Position numbers and translations under genes: made by a program
The notes under the pieces: generated by a model
Told to the model about the DNA's origin: nothing
The model's database searches: none
The model's input: only the letters and a program-made list of their open reading frames with translations
Shown here: positions 55,375-64,000 of the stretch, in pieces
Layout of the letters: each line of letters opens with the position of its first letter
Position numbering within the stretch: the stretch's first letter is position 1
NCBI RefSeq assembly: GCF_002288925.2
Contig: NW_022098045.1
Location: 1,996,237-2,060,236, forward strand
Direction of reading: 5' to 3'
Source of the DNA: Delphinapterus leucas
Taxonomy: Eukaryota; Chordata; Mammalia; Artiodactyla; Monodontidae
Length of the DNA: 64,000 bases

Positions 55375-58300
55375 CTGCTTTACATTAAAAAAAAAATAAC
55401 TGGCATTCTGTGATTTTTTTTCCTATTCAGCTAACGAATATTTTTTAAAAATACATATCACAGTTCCTCTGATTTTTGTGCCTAAAGGGAGAACTCAAAG
55501 AACTTTCTAGCTCGCGCTAGAAAGAGAATTTTGGGACCTATTCTATTTTGTCCCTTTCACCCCTCAGCTCACGCTCATTAAACATTTAACCGGAAACCTT
55601 TCAAAACTGATAAAATATGCTATTAACATCCCTGAAATAAAAACAATAAAGTGGTTCTCAAAAGAAGGTAATGTGCCCAACCAACAAGGGTTTCACTATA
55701 ATTAAAAATAGTAACTCTTTCCCCCATTGTGGATAGGAAATCACTAGCAGAACAAGCACCAGCTTCAGATTTACTTCAAGATAACACATGAATGAGGTAT
55801 CTGAAAAGGTTTGGTTCCCTTAATGATTAACACATTTTACGATATTCCTTCAAATGCTGGAGAAATACTACCCAACATCTTATTGCCTTCTATAGTTCCT
55901 GCACATAAAACATCCCTTTTCCTGACACAGAATTTCTTTCCATCTTTTTCTCCCTGCTCCTTTACCAACTATATTTTATACATTTTCCCAATCACTTTCG
56001 TCTTTCAGTGTGAGTGCTGCTGAGTGAGCAGGCAAAGAGAAGAAACTCTAAGATTGAACATGTGAAGGAAAAACTCTTTGGAGAAGAAAATTAGATTCAT
56101 AACTGGTATATGCAAGGGTATAACTACATGTGTATTATACACAATTGAGTATACAAATATACAAAATGTAATATTTAATTTTGTGTTGATAGCAAAGAGT
56201 AAGCTCAGGTACCCATTGTTTGACATAAATTTTAAAGAAAGAAAAATCATTATTCTGCTCTTAAACATCAAAAGAATGAACCACTAATAAGCTAAAAGTC
56301 TGCTTGTAAGACAAAATCACAAGGTTTAAAGGAAATGACTCAAATATTCACAAATCCTCTTACCTGTCTCTTTCTAGTCCCATACATACTATGAGTGTTG
56401 CATTAAATACCATCTATTCTGTTATAATATGATCCTTATGTTCCTAAGAAACTTTAGTTATCCAAATCCATGCTGTGAAAACAACTGTTTTAGTGGAGGG
56501 AAAAAGAGATTGGGAGCTAGAAAATTCCAGAGCCTTAATAACAAATTTAGCTTTCCTGCAGGACTTTCAGTAATAAAGCTGACTTTTTAATGGCTCTAAG
56601 GACACATAGCTACAAATGGAACTTGCGATTCTTGGTAATTACCAACTTGCTTTAACATTATTGTACTAAGATGAACACAATATTTTTTAGACTTTTATAA
56701 TTGATTGCCCACTGTTACAAAGAACAAATCTCAAAGCCAGTCAGATAAGCTGCTGCACACCGAGAGGTTTTTTTACCCATACATTCTGGGTGCTAGTTTT
56801 TATTATGATTTATTGCTTTATAAACTTATGCTCTATATAAGTCTTATTCCTTTATTCATCATTACCTTTTAAGTTTAAAAAAACTGGCATTTTTTTCTCA
56901 AAATAAGTATCAGCACAAGAGTTAAAGTATAAAAACCATCAACTCACAAACAAAGCCTCTCCTTTCTCCACAATGACCACAGAATTTAAGAATGTGACAG
57001 ATATCTATATATGTGGATATTTTTAAGTGCATCTCCTGCTTTGGAGTAGGGAACAAGTCATATGATATCTACTCTCTCAAGGAGTAACCTGGAAATCATT
57101 ACCACTAGAAATCTGGAAAGGTGTTAAGATATTTGTAATTTATTTTTAAATAATTCAGCAGAGACAGTTTGGTATTATGAATGTGCCAGCTAGTTTAAGC
57201 TTCAACTCTAAGGTAAGCAATCACTCTATAAAATTCAGACTACAAGAGAGTTAGCTGGTATTATTTCAGAAAGGCCACACTCCAAGGTGGCCACTGCAGG
57301 CAATTTGGTTAGCCACATCTCAGTCAACAGCTGAGACTTCGTTAACTAGTGAAGTAAGCATCAGAAATGGGTTTTATTGGAGAAATTACTGGTTTGTTAA
57401 TTAGTGAGACAAATGTTAGAAATATGTTCAAGGTATTCAAGACGTGGATTAGCTAAAATATTTTCATGACCCTTCAAACATACTTGAACAGAGACTGAGA
57501 ATCTTGGAAGCTTCTGGCCTGTGCCTTTATGGGTAATACTCAGGCTTGGTTCCTAAAGGACATGCTTTGATCCCTTGGATCAGAAGGAATTCATTTGCCT
57601 TATTCCTGTCTCTGTACGAATGGATGTGTGCTTTGAGCAAAACATTCTTGTGATAAGGCGGCCAAAGCATCTGAGAAGACAAGCTTACCAAACAAAGATT
57701 ATCAATTGTTTTGTGCCTATTTTCTAAAGAATGTCTATTTAACAAATACTTGAATGTGTGGCAATTTTTCTGCGAATTGCTTTCATTATAACCTAGTAGC
57801 CAGGTTGTAGGGGAGTAACTTAGAACAGGTCCCAGTAAAAAGTGTTACAAGTGGTCATATGCGATTGAAAAGTTTATGTCCTGGTTCCCAAACTAAACCT
57901 TCTATGTGATACTGACTAAAATAAGAAACAATATTGATTCCTTTATTTCTGGTGAAAGTAGTTTAGGAAGAAAAAGGGATGAATGAGTTTAGAAAAAGTA
58001 GACAATATATAGTTTCTTTACTGCAAAGAAATTCTTTTTAGACCCCAGATTTTTAAAAAAATTAAACGATTACTCTAGAGTAACCTTCTGATTCTTTTAT
58101 TTGGATAATGATGATATTCTCAGAATAACAATTTATCCCATGAGTTAAGCAAAGAAATGGTGAACAGAGTAACATAGAAAAACAACGTGAGGAGTCACAT
58201 GACAAATCCAGTAGGTAAAAGGCTGATTTTTTTTATTTTATTCTCAATCTTCAACATATCTCTTAGTTTCCAAACCATCTATAATCTAACACTTATAAGA

Positions 58301-58540
58301 ATCAAGTAAGTCATGTAATTGTGTGAAACAAACTAGGTGTAATATTGAAGTACTTTGGTGAGCTAGAAAGCACATGCCTTATTCAAAGTAAAAAAGTTGC
58401 TCAGCTCCCATCAGTGGCAGCCAGGGTAACATGTGGGACAGATTTTCAAGAGAATCCAAAAAATCCGTATTTAATGTGAAATCTCTTAAACCTCATAGGT
58501 TTTACAATTAATACTGTGCAGTAGAGTATTCACTCAACAG
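55375..58540. other. Unassigned, longest repeat-poor stretch
   Basis: About 3.2 kb in which I see no SINE, L1, LTR or MIR and no convincing gene. Short frames at 55,811, 56,078 and 57,527 have no family resemblance. Being clear of young insertions, it could be the most constrained part of the window, but nothing in the sequence proves that. Confidence 0.4.
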
Positions 58541-58554
58541 GTCTAGATTGGCTC

Positions 58555-59115
58555 TTTACATTCCAAAGAAAGATTCGCCTTTGCTTGGTTCCGAGAAGGT
58601 AACCTCTAAGCCCTTGGAATATCCCGCCTGATAAGACTGCTTTGTTTACCTAAGGGCCTTGGACCACATCAGATAGTCTATGCTAACAATGTGATTTATG
58701 ATATGGACCTAGTGTCATGTGATATCAGCTTGAGCTCTGGAGAGAATGGAGAATAAGGCCAGCCACATAGGCAGTCAGTCACACCTATGTGACCAACCAA
58801 GAAAAACACTAGACACCAAGGTTCAGGTAACTTTGCTGGTTGGCAATATTCCAAGCAGGCTGTCATACATTGTTGCTGGAAGAATGAGCACTGTCCCCAG
58901 GACTACTGGGATAGGACAACTGGAAGCTTCTGCCTGATGTCTCCTGAACTTTGCCCTATGCACCTTTTTTCATTGCTGATTTTAGTCTTTATCCTTTTGA
59001 TGTAATAAACTGTAACCATGAGTAAAACAGTTTTTCTTTGTCCTATAAGTCCTTCTAGTAAATCACACATTGAACCTGAGGGTGGCTTTAGGGACCCGCA
59101 AATACAAATACTAAT
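58555..59115 (+). mobile_element. Solo LTR, ERV class, family unnamed
   Basis: Contains 'cacctatgtgaccaaccaag', 'ggttggcaatattccaagca', 'aggacaactggaagcttctg', polyadenylation zone 'gatgtaataaactgtaacca' and a U5-like end with 'tgagggtggctttagggacc'. The arrangement is that of a mammalian LTR read on plus. Its left edge is uncertain. It is probably unrelated to the retroviral pol remnant downstream. Confidence 0.55.
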
Positions 59116-59640
59116 TTTAAAAATACCAAACAAAACCAACTATGTGAGCCATTTTTGGGTGCAGACCATCAGTTTGCAACTTCTGATTCTAGTTCTAACC
59201 CCTCACAAGGCCAGTGTTAGAAATAACCAAATGCAGGTGATAAAGGAAGACACTAATGTATGAGTAGGTACAGAGGGTCATAGCTATTCATTGTTTGGCT
59301 TTAAGAGAAAGTTTAGGAAAGAAATTCTGAGGAATAATTGGACTGAACTCACTGGAAATTAACATTTTATCTTCTTTGGGTAGACACTGGAAAAATGACA
59401 AGTTTTCTGTAGACTTAATACAGAAATGGACATTCTATATTTAAGCCTGAAATTTGCCTCTAAGTCTTCTTCTGCATGTTGATTCATAAAAACAGATGAT
59501 GTTACTATTTATGCCACTGCTGCTTAGTTGCTTCTTTCTAAGTCTTAAAAGAATAACAATCATAGTAACTCTATGATCCCTCAATACAGCTGAATAAGCA
59601 AATCTAGAATAAACAGCATATAAAAAGTAAGAAATCAGTT
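59116..59640. other. Unassigned intergenic sequence
   Basis: No feature recognised. Confidence 0.4.
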
Positions 59641-59644
59641 TAGT

Positions 59645-59830
59645 TTGCTCAATTTAACAAATATTTCTTTAGCATCCAATCTTATTACAAGACAGATGTG
59701 AGGTTCCAGATATACAACAATAAATAAAACACAGTGCTTGTCTTAATAAATCTGGGGAAGCAGGGGTGAAGAAAATGTTCCTGTGGAGAGACAAATACTA
59801 ACTCAACTATAGAACACTATATATTCAAGT
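59645..59830 (-). mobile_element. L2 3' end, antisense
   Basis: 'aacaaatatttctttagcat', 'aataaataaaacacagtgct' and 'ctcaactatagaacactata' fit the antisense L2 3' UTR. Weak but collinear. Confidence 0.5.
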
Positions 59831-59934
59831 TTTTAAAATCTGCCCTTTCTCTTTTAGCCTCTGTCAATAAGTGAATGTTTTTTCTAGAACAATCTCAAAA
59901 TCTAATTCTGATGAACCTACGGGCAGGACAGGAA

Positions 59935-60004
59935 AAGACACATAGAGAATAGACTTGAGGACACCAACAGGGGGAAGGGTAAGCTAGGATGAAGTGAGAG
60001 AGTG
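59935..60004 (+). mobile_element. L1 3' UTR fragment
   Basis: 'gacttgaggacaccaacagg', 'ggaagggtaagctaggatga' and 'agtgagagagtgg' are the L1 3' UTR start. It stops abruptly at about 60,004 where retroviral pol text begins, so a junction lies here. Confidence 0.65.
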
Positions 60005-60805
60005 GTTAGTTGTGGTCATGGTAACTCCTGGCATGAAAAGTATAATTGGTCACATAGTTGAGACAGTCCCCATATGCAAAATAAACCACTCCAACACCAA
60101 ACCCCCTAGAAGCCCCCAGATAAGGTCCATTCAGACCAGGGGGACATATCCTGGGGAAGGTTTGCAGACTGATTTCACTGTGATGCTGAGAGTATCAGGC
60201 AATTTCAGATATCTCCTGGTGCTAGTAGACACATTTTCTGGGTGGACAGAAGCATTCCCTGCTAGAACTGAAATGGCAGCTGAAGTTGCTAAAAGAAATA
60301 ATCCCCAGGTCTGGGCTCTTAGGATCCCTACAAAGCGATAATGGTCCAGCATTTGTGTCTCAAGTGATGAAGGGGATAACAAGTGCCCTAGGCATAAAAT
60401 GAACCTTGCATTCAGCCTGGTGACCCCAATCATCGGGGAAAGTAGGGAGATTCAATCAGACCTTGAAACTGGCCTTAGACAAACTATATCAGGAGACTCA
60501 AGAAAACTGGATTAAGTTGCTTTTGATTGCCCTAAGGGAAAAATTAAAGTGTGTTTGAATTCAGGTATGGCAGACCCATTCCCCAAGCCCAAGACAAGGG
60601 ACACCTTAACCCCCTCAAAATGGAACAACTCAAGTGTGCCCTCCAGGTAGGAGAAACCATGAAAGCCCTCATGGAATATGGTAACCACGTGCTGCCCACA
60701 CCCACTGACCTGGCTTTCCACTCTTTCTGGTCAGGAGACTGGGTGAACCTAAAAACCTGGAAAACCGGCAGCCTGCAATATCAGCTCACTCCTAAGGGGA
60801 ACTGA
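60005..60805 (+). pseudogene. Gammaretrovirus-like pol, integrase remnant
   Basis: Integrase would join viral cDNA to host DNA. Visible are the end of the zinc-binding region, then the catalytic core. First Asp codon at 60,171 (in TDF), followed by YLLVLVDTFSGW and EAFPA. A frameshift between about 60,290 and 60,337 is followed by the second Asp at 60,337. Exactly 36 codons later (60,445), where the catalytic Glu belongs in a D,D-35-E core, there is a Gly codon. In that frame TGA stops lie at 60,400 and 60,421. From about 60,551 another frame covers the C-terminal domain (SGDWVNLKTWKTG). RT, protease and gag are absent upstream. Inactive relic. Confidence 0.85.
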
Positions 60806-61281
60806 CCCCACTTGGTGATCCCAACCACCCATTCTGCCCTGAAGCTGCAGGGGATCACTTTGTGGGTACATCACACTCCAGTAAAGAGAGACCCTAAGTC
60901 CCAAACAGCAGAGAGACAACCTGGGGCAAAAGACCCCCTGGACTACTCCTTTTTTGTTTGTGTGTGGAATCATTATTAATTTTATTTGCCACTCTTTATG
61001 GACATTGGTCCACTTCCACATGAAAAGTACGGAGCATCTACTTCCACTTAACATTCTATAGAATGATGTTGTACTGCAAACCAGAGTAACTTACTTACAC
61101 AAGGGGAAAAATTACTGAAACCACGCCCCAAGACGTCCCCCAAGTATGTTTTTGTGTGTATAATTACAAGCGTCTATAACTCCACAAAGCTAGTTCCTTC
61201 TTAGATCAATGTAGTATCTTTAATATACATTGATGTAGTGTGGACCTGACCATTCGGACCACCAAACTTTCAGAAGAGGTT
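60806..61281 (+). pseudogene. Retroviral pol end / env remnant
   Basis: The sequence stays in the same retroviral unit. Just after the integrase end come 'gtaaagagagaccctaag' and a short hydrophobic frame. The surface-protein part of env cannot be traced. From integrase end to the env tail only about 0.7 kb of viral sequence remains once SINEs are removed, against roughly 1.9 kb for a typical env, so most of env is deleted. Confidence 0.5.
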
Positions 61282-61297
61282 AAAAAACAGCAACAGA

Positions 61298-61497
61298 TGG
61301 CTTTCCTGGTGGCGCAGTGGTTGAGAGTCCACCGGCCGCAGGGGACACGGGTTCGTGCCCCGGTCTGGGAAGATCCCATATGCCGCGGAGCGGCTGGGCC
61401 CGTGAGCCATGGCCGCTGAGCCTGCGTGTCCGGAGCCTGTTCTCCACAACGGGAGAGGCCACAGCAGTGAGAGACCCATGTACCGCAAAAAAAAAAC
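61298..61497 (+). mobile_element. CHR-type SINE (~205 bp form) in env remnant
   Basis: Body with a small deletion in the head ('ccaccggccgcagggg'). A tail then 16-base perfect TSD 'aaaaaacagcaacaga' at 61,282-61,297 and 61,499-61,514. It is younger than the retroviral insertion. Confidence 0.96.
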
Positions 61498-61712
61498 CAA
61501 AAAACAGCAACAGACCCCCCGGACTACTCCCTATGAACCTTTCTCTGCTTCCGAAAAACAACAAAAGTGTGACTAGGGATATTCAGGCCATGACAGTGAG
61601 CCTTCACATCAGGCCACACAGGTCTTGTGCCTGCAGGCAAAAGACCTACATACCTTTATTTTTAGAATAATTTGTCACTTGACCATTATTGGCTTGCTAA
61701 TATTTGGGCCAT

Positions 61713-62457
61713 GTATTTTTAAATTTAATTTTATTTATTTTTGGCTGCGTTGGGTCTTTGTTTTTGCACACAGGCTTTCTGTAGTTGTGGCGAGCATGGG
61801 GCTACTATTTGTGGCAGTGCACGGGTTTCTCATTGCAGTGGCATCTCTTGCTGCAGAGCACAGACTATAGGTGTGTGGGTTTCAGTAGTTGTGGCACGCG
61901 GGCTCTAGAGCACAGGCTCAGTAGTTATGGCTCAGGGGCTTAGTTGCTCCGCGGCATGTGAGATCTTCCCGGACCAGGGCTTGAATCTGTAAGGCCAACT
62001 GGCCCGAGGCAGGGGAACGCAATCAGATTCACAGGTTGCATCAGACCGAAACTCTCCGGACCACCCAGTTCCAGGAACTGACCTGGGGACTTTCCACCTG
62101 GCCCAGTCTTCCCTCCTTTCGAGGGGCGGGACTAACGGTCCCAAGGCTGATGCAACCGGCACCAGATATTGCCACGATACCCGAAGAGACCACCAAATAA
62201 GGAATACCTTGCGCCCTCCCATATTCACCACACCCCTTTCCCTTCTTCCCCTATAAAATCTTGCCCAACCCTCGCCCGGGTGCGACTTCTCTGGCCCCTT
62301 TCTCTCGGACCAGTGAACCTCACCCGGGGGCGCTCCCTAATAAAGCTCACTTGAAGCTTTCCTCTGTTTCGCGGTGCCGTTTATTAAGATCCGACCTTAT
62401 AGAACCCGTTTCTCCTGCATTGGCAGGAGAATTCTTAACCACTGCGCCACCAGGGAA
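61713..62457 (-). mobile_element. CHR-type SINE, long form, antisense, split by LTR
   Basis: Left block 61,725-61,987: 'tatttttggctgcgttgggt', 'gttgtggc' blocks, 'ttcccggaccagggcttgaa'. Right block 62,402-62,457: 'gaacccgtttctcctgcatt' to 'ccaccagggaagacc'. A solo LTR sits between. SINE TSD: 'gggccatgtatttttaaat' left, 'gggccatgaattttaaat' right, both env sequence. Confidence 0.93.
61988..62401 (+). mobile_element. Solo LTR inside a SINE, 414 bp
   Basis: Begins TGTAAGGCC and ends GACCTTATA, so the ends are inverted (TGTAAGG / CCTTATA) with the final CA changed to TA. The SINE pentamer is duplicated: 'gaatc' before, 'gaacc' after, fitting a 5-bp integration duplication with one later C-to-T. 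TATA box TATAAAA at 62,252, polyadenylation signal AATAAA at 62,339, GC-rich R/U5. No sequence match to the LTR at 62,700. It retains many CpG and is young relative to everything around it. Confidence 0.88.
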
Positions 62458-62680
62458 GACCTGGGCCATGAATTTTAAATAGTCCCGGTGTTGTCTCCAA
62501 AAGGTTAAACAAATGGTGGTCGCTCAGGGATGCAGGCAGTCTGGGCTGAGGCCTGGGGACAAACGTCTAAAGGCGGCTGGGGAGAAGCTCTGTTCCTCTC
62601 CCCGCGGTTATGACGATGTCCCAAACCTGCAGGAAATAGTTACAGACGGACCTGCACCACTCAAGAATGAGGAGCAGGAC

Positions 62681-62697
62681 AAAAGACAGAGGGGGGA
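62681..62697 (+). promoter_or_regulatory. Polypurine tract of the retroviral remnant
   Basis: Purine-only run ending in six G and an A, two bases before the TG of the 3' LTR. In retroviruses this primes plus-strand DNA synthesis. Its position supports the LTR boundary at 62,700. Confidence 0.75.
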
Positions 62698-62699
62698 TT

Positions 62700-63263
62700 T
62701 GTCACCGGCAAAGCCCATTAACAATTCCCGGGAAATAACAACAGAATCTGAGTAATAAAATCTTACCTTTTTTCCTTTTCTTTTGTATTTCGTCTAGTTT
62801 CACTTGCTCGTAGGGGGCCATGGGCAGAGGCCTTGCCCCGACCCCTCAAACCAGAGTTCCCAGCGCAAAACCATTGTGCCCAACACTGCAGCTCGGCGGG
62901 CCATACGCAAAAGCGCTGCGTCACACCACAATCCAAGATGGCTGCGGCGGGCCGTGCGCACAGACGCTGCACCCGGCACTGCAATATGGAACCTGAGCAG
63001 CACAGCTGTGCCTGCTTCGCTCGCGCGAGAACTCCACTCTTTCCCCTCCCCGCTGATGAGATCCACATAAAGCAGCCCTGCCCAGGGCTTGTCGGCTAGA
63101 GCAGCGGGAGGGCGATGTGCGGCGCAAGCTCACACCTCTCCAGTCTCTTACCAAAGAATAAAGCTTTCCTTTGCTTCTGACCGAACTCAGTCTCATTCTA
63201 TTGCCTCAAACGACACTGGGCAGAGGGACCCTTATTGCGGACTTATTCAGGAGGGTCAGGACA
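62700..63263 (+). mobile_element. 3' LTR of the gammaretrovirus-like remnant
   Basis: Starts TGTCACCGG right after the polypurine tract. U3 is GC- and CpG-rich. Weak TATA-like 'cataaag' at 63,065, polyadenylation signal AATAAA at 63,157, then a U5 of about 100 bases. The right end is set at 'gtcaggaca' (63,263) as the best partner of TGTCAC, but could be some bases off. No 5' LTR lies in the window, so LTR-LTR dating is impossible here. Confidence 0.75.
62895..62970 (+). promoter_or_regulatory. U3 direct repeat with YY1- and CRE-like words
   Basis: Two 25-base imperfect units at 62,895-62,919 and 62,946-62,970, both 'ggcgggcc' plus 'cgctgc', set 51 bases apart. Between them are 'tgcgtcac' (CRE/ATF-like) and 'ccaagatggctgc' (YY1-like). 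Repeated enhancer units in U3 are usual in gammaretroviruses. Function is inferred only. Confidence 0.6.
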
Positions 63264-64000
63264 TAAGGACATAAAAGTAGAAGAAAAGTCTCTAGCTTTA
63301 CACGAAGTTATCTGCATATTTTGAAAACAATTTCACTATTTGGTGGGAATTCAAATGAAGGCGTACGCAAATTTAATACTCAAAAGAGGGAAAAACTGGC
63401 ATCAGGGCATTCACGGCTTGCCAAGCTGAAAGAATGCTATTGAAGATTCCTTATATAAATGTTCCTTGACCTTTGAGTGAACCAACAGATCTTAAAAGTT
63501 GCATTAGCCAAAGCAATTCCCATAGCAAATAAAGTTTTTAGATGAATGCATCAGATTTTTTCCTCTTCGGCCTAAAGAGGAATCACCCATCATCACAAGC
63601 AGCAAGTTAACTTCCAGGTTGTTTCTCAAAGACCACTGGGAGTCTGTGATATAGAGTGAACACTGTCCTAGTTCTAAAGGGTTTCAAGTGGCTGATGGGA
63701 AAATGACTTAAAGCTGACTATAAGATTGCTACCTGAAACAATTACTGCTCAAAACGTCCAGCCCCCACATTCCATGATGTTCTTATAACTCTGGAGTGTA
63801 GATTTTAGGGCCCCTGATGATGTGGGTATTTTAAAATACATTATAGAAATGGAATGTTTAAAAAAAATGTTTTTAATGTTAAAAAAAATTTTTTAAGTTG
63901 CACTGACTATAGTAGATTGTTGTTATAAGACTATTTACTAGTCTAGAAGAAGACTGAGAATCAATTATTGTGGAATTTGCAGAGGTTTTTCATTAATGCT
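63264..64000. other. Unassigned intergenic sequence
   Basis: Flank right of the retroviral LTR. AT-rich, no repeat or frame recognised. Confidence 0.45.

Larger units (their letters stand above)
61515..62530 (+). pseudogene. Env transmembrane-protein remnant, split
   Basis: Around 61,670-61,712 a frame encodes a hydrophobic stretch ending in a Phe-Gly-Pro-Cys motif, as in the membrane anchor of gammaretroviral env. It is cut there by an antisense SINE. From about 62,465 the short cytoplasmic tail continues. I describe the break only. The fusion-peptide and heptad-repeat parts are mostly gone. Confidence 0.6.

Noticed and set aside
57527..57745. 72-codon minus-strand frame with protein-like wording
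   Set aside because: No start context, family or flanking exon signal; chance cannot be excluded.
1962..61497. tRNA genes at the SINE heads
   Set aside because: The heads carry box-A- and box-B-like words but do not fold as a complete tRNA and always continue into the SINE body, so they are tRNA-derived SINEs.
62800..63060. CpG island marking a host gene promoter
   Set aside because: The GC-rich patch lies wholly within the U3 of a retroviral LTR, just after a polypurine tract; no host exon follows.
60005..63263. An intact or recently active retrovirus
   Set aside because: The 5' half is missing, integrase has a frameshift, stops and a lost catalytic residue, and env is deleted and split by SINEs.

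Overview
This is a repeat-dense, gene-poor stretch of a mammalian nuclear genome. No intact protein-coding gene, tRNA gene or rRNA gene can be supported. I count about 22 copies of the tRNA-derived CHR-type SINE family (heads like 'cttccctggtggcgcagtgg', box-B-like 'gggttcgtgcc', A-rich tails). I also see several L1 3' ends of the type common in whales and even-toed ungulates. Together these point to a cetartiodactyl, and the many near-identical ~205-bp copies with clean target-site duplications (TSDs) suggest a toothed whale. The species call is inference from recalled family knowledge, not from a database search.

Layout. 0-3.5 kb: decayed L1, one SINE, an antisense L2. 4.4-5.8 kb: a broken hAT-type transposase split by a SINE. 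6.5-11.7 kb: an LTR-like repeat, a 1.7-kb L1 3' part, a short antisense L1 and four SINEs. 12.4-19.9 kb: MIR, old L1, nested MLT1-type LTRs, L2 with a MER20-like insert, a dimeric L1 3' UTR, an MLT1/MST LTR. 20.07-20.17 kb: a 100-N gap inside a SINE. 21.6-25.6 kb: a MIR split by an L1 3' UTR, antisense SINE, AT palindrome, MLT1-type LTR. 26.5-31.9 kb: one antisense L2 split by an old minus-strand LTR element (two diverged LTRs, itself invaded by a SINE and two L1s) and by a MER5A. 32.7-44.5 kb: L2, MIR, LTR-like, L1/HAL1 and SINE copies with long unassigned stretches. 45.5-46.5 kb: a Tigger-like DNA transposon split by a SINE. 47-55.4 kb: L2/MIR fragments, a ~30-bp L1 insertion, a minisatellite, two back-to-back LTRs and more SINEs. 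55.4-58.5 kb: no recognisable feature.

58.5-63.3 kb is the retroviral part: a solo LTR, then the 3' half of a gammaretrovirus-like endogenous retrovirus (integrase remnant, heavily deleted envelope remnant, polypurine tract, 3' LTR). SINEs sit in the env region, and one of those SINEs is itself interrupted by a CpG-rich solo LTR of another family flanked by a 5-bp duplication. This nest gives the clearest relative dating in the window.

The elements do not work together as a pathway. What the window records is layers of insertion: L2/MIR oldest; then hAT, Tigger, MLT1 and old LTR elements; then L1; then CHR SINEs; then the solo LTR. Boundaries of old repeats are good to roughly 10-40 bases, those of SINEs with TSDs to 1-3 bases. 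Family names were given by eye.
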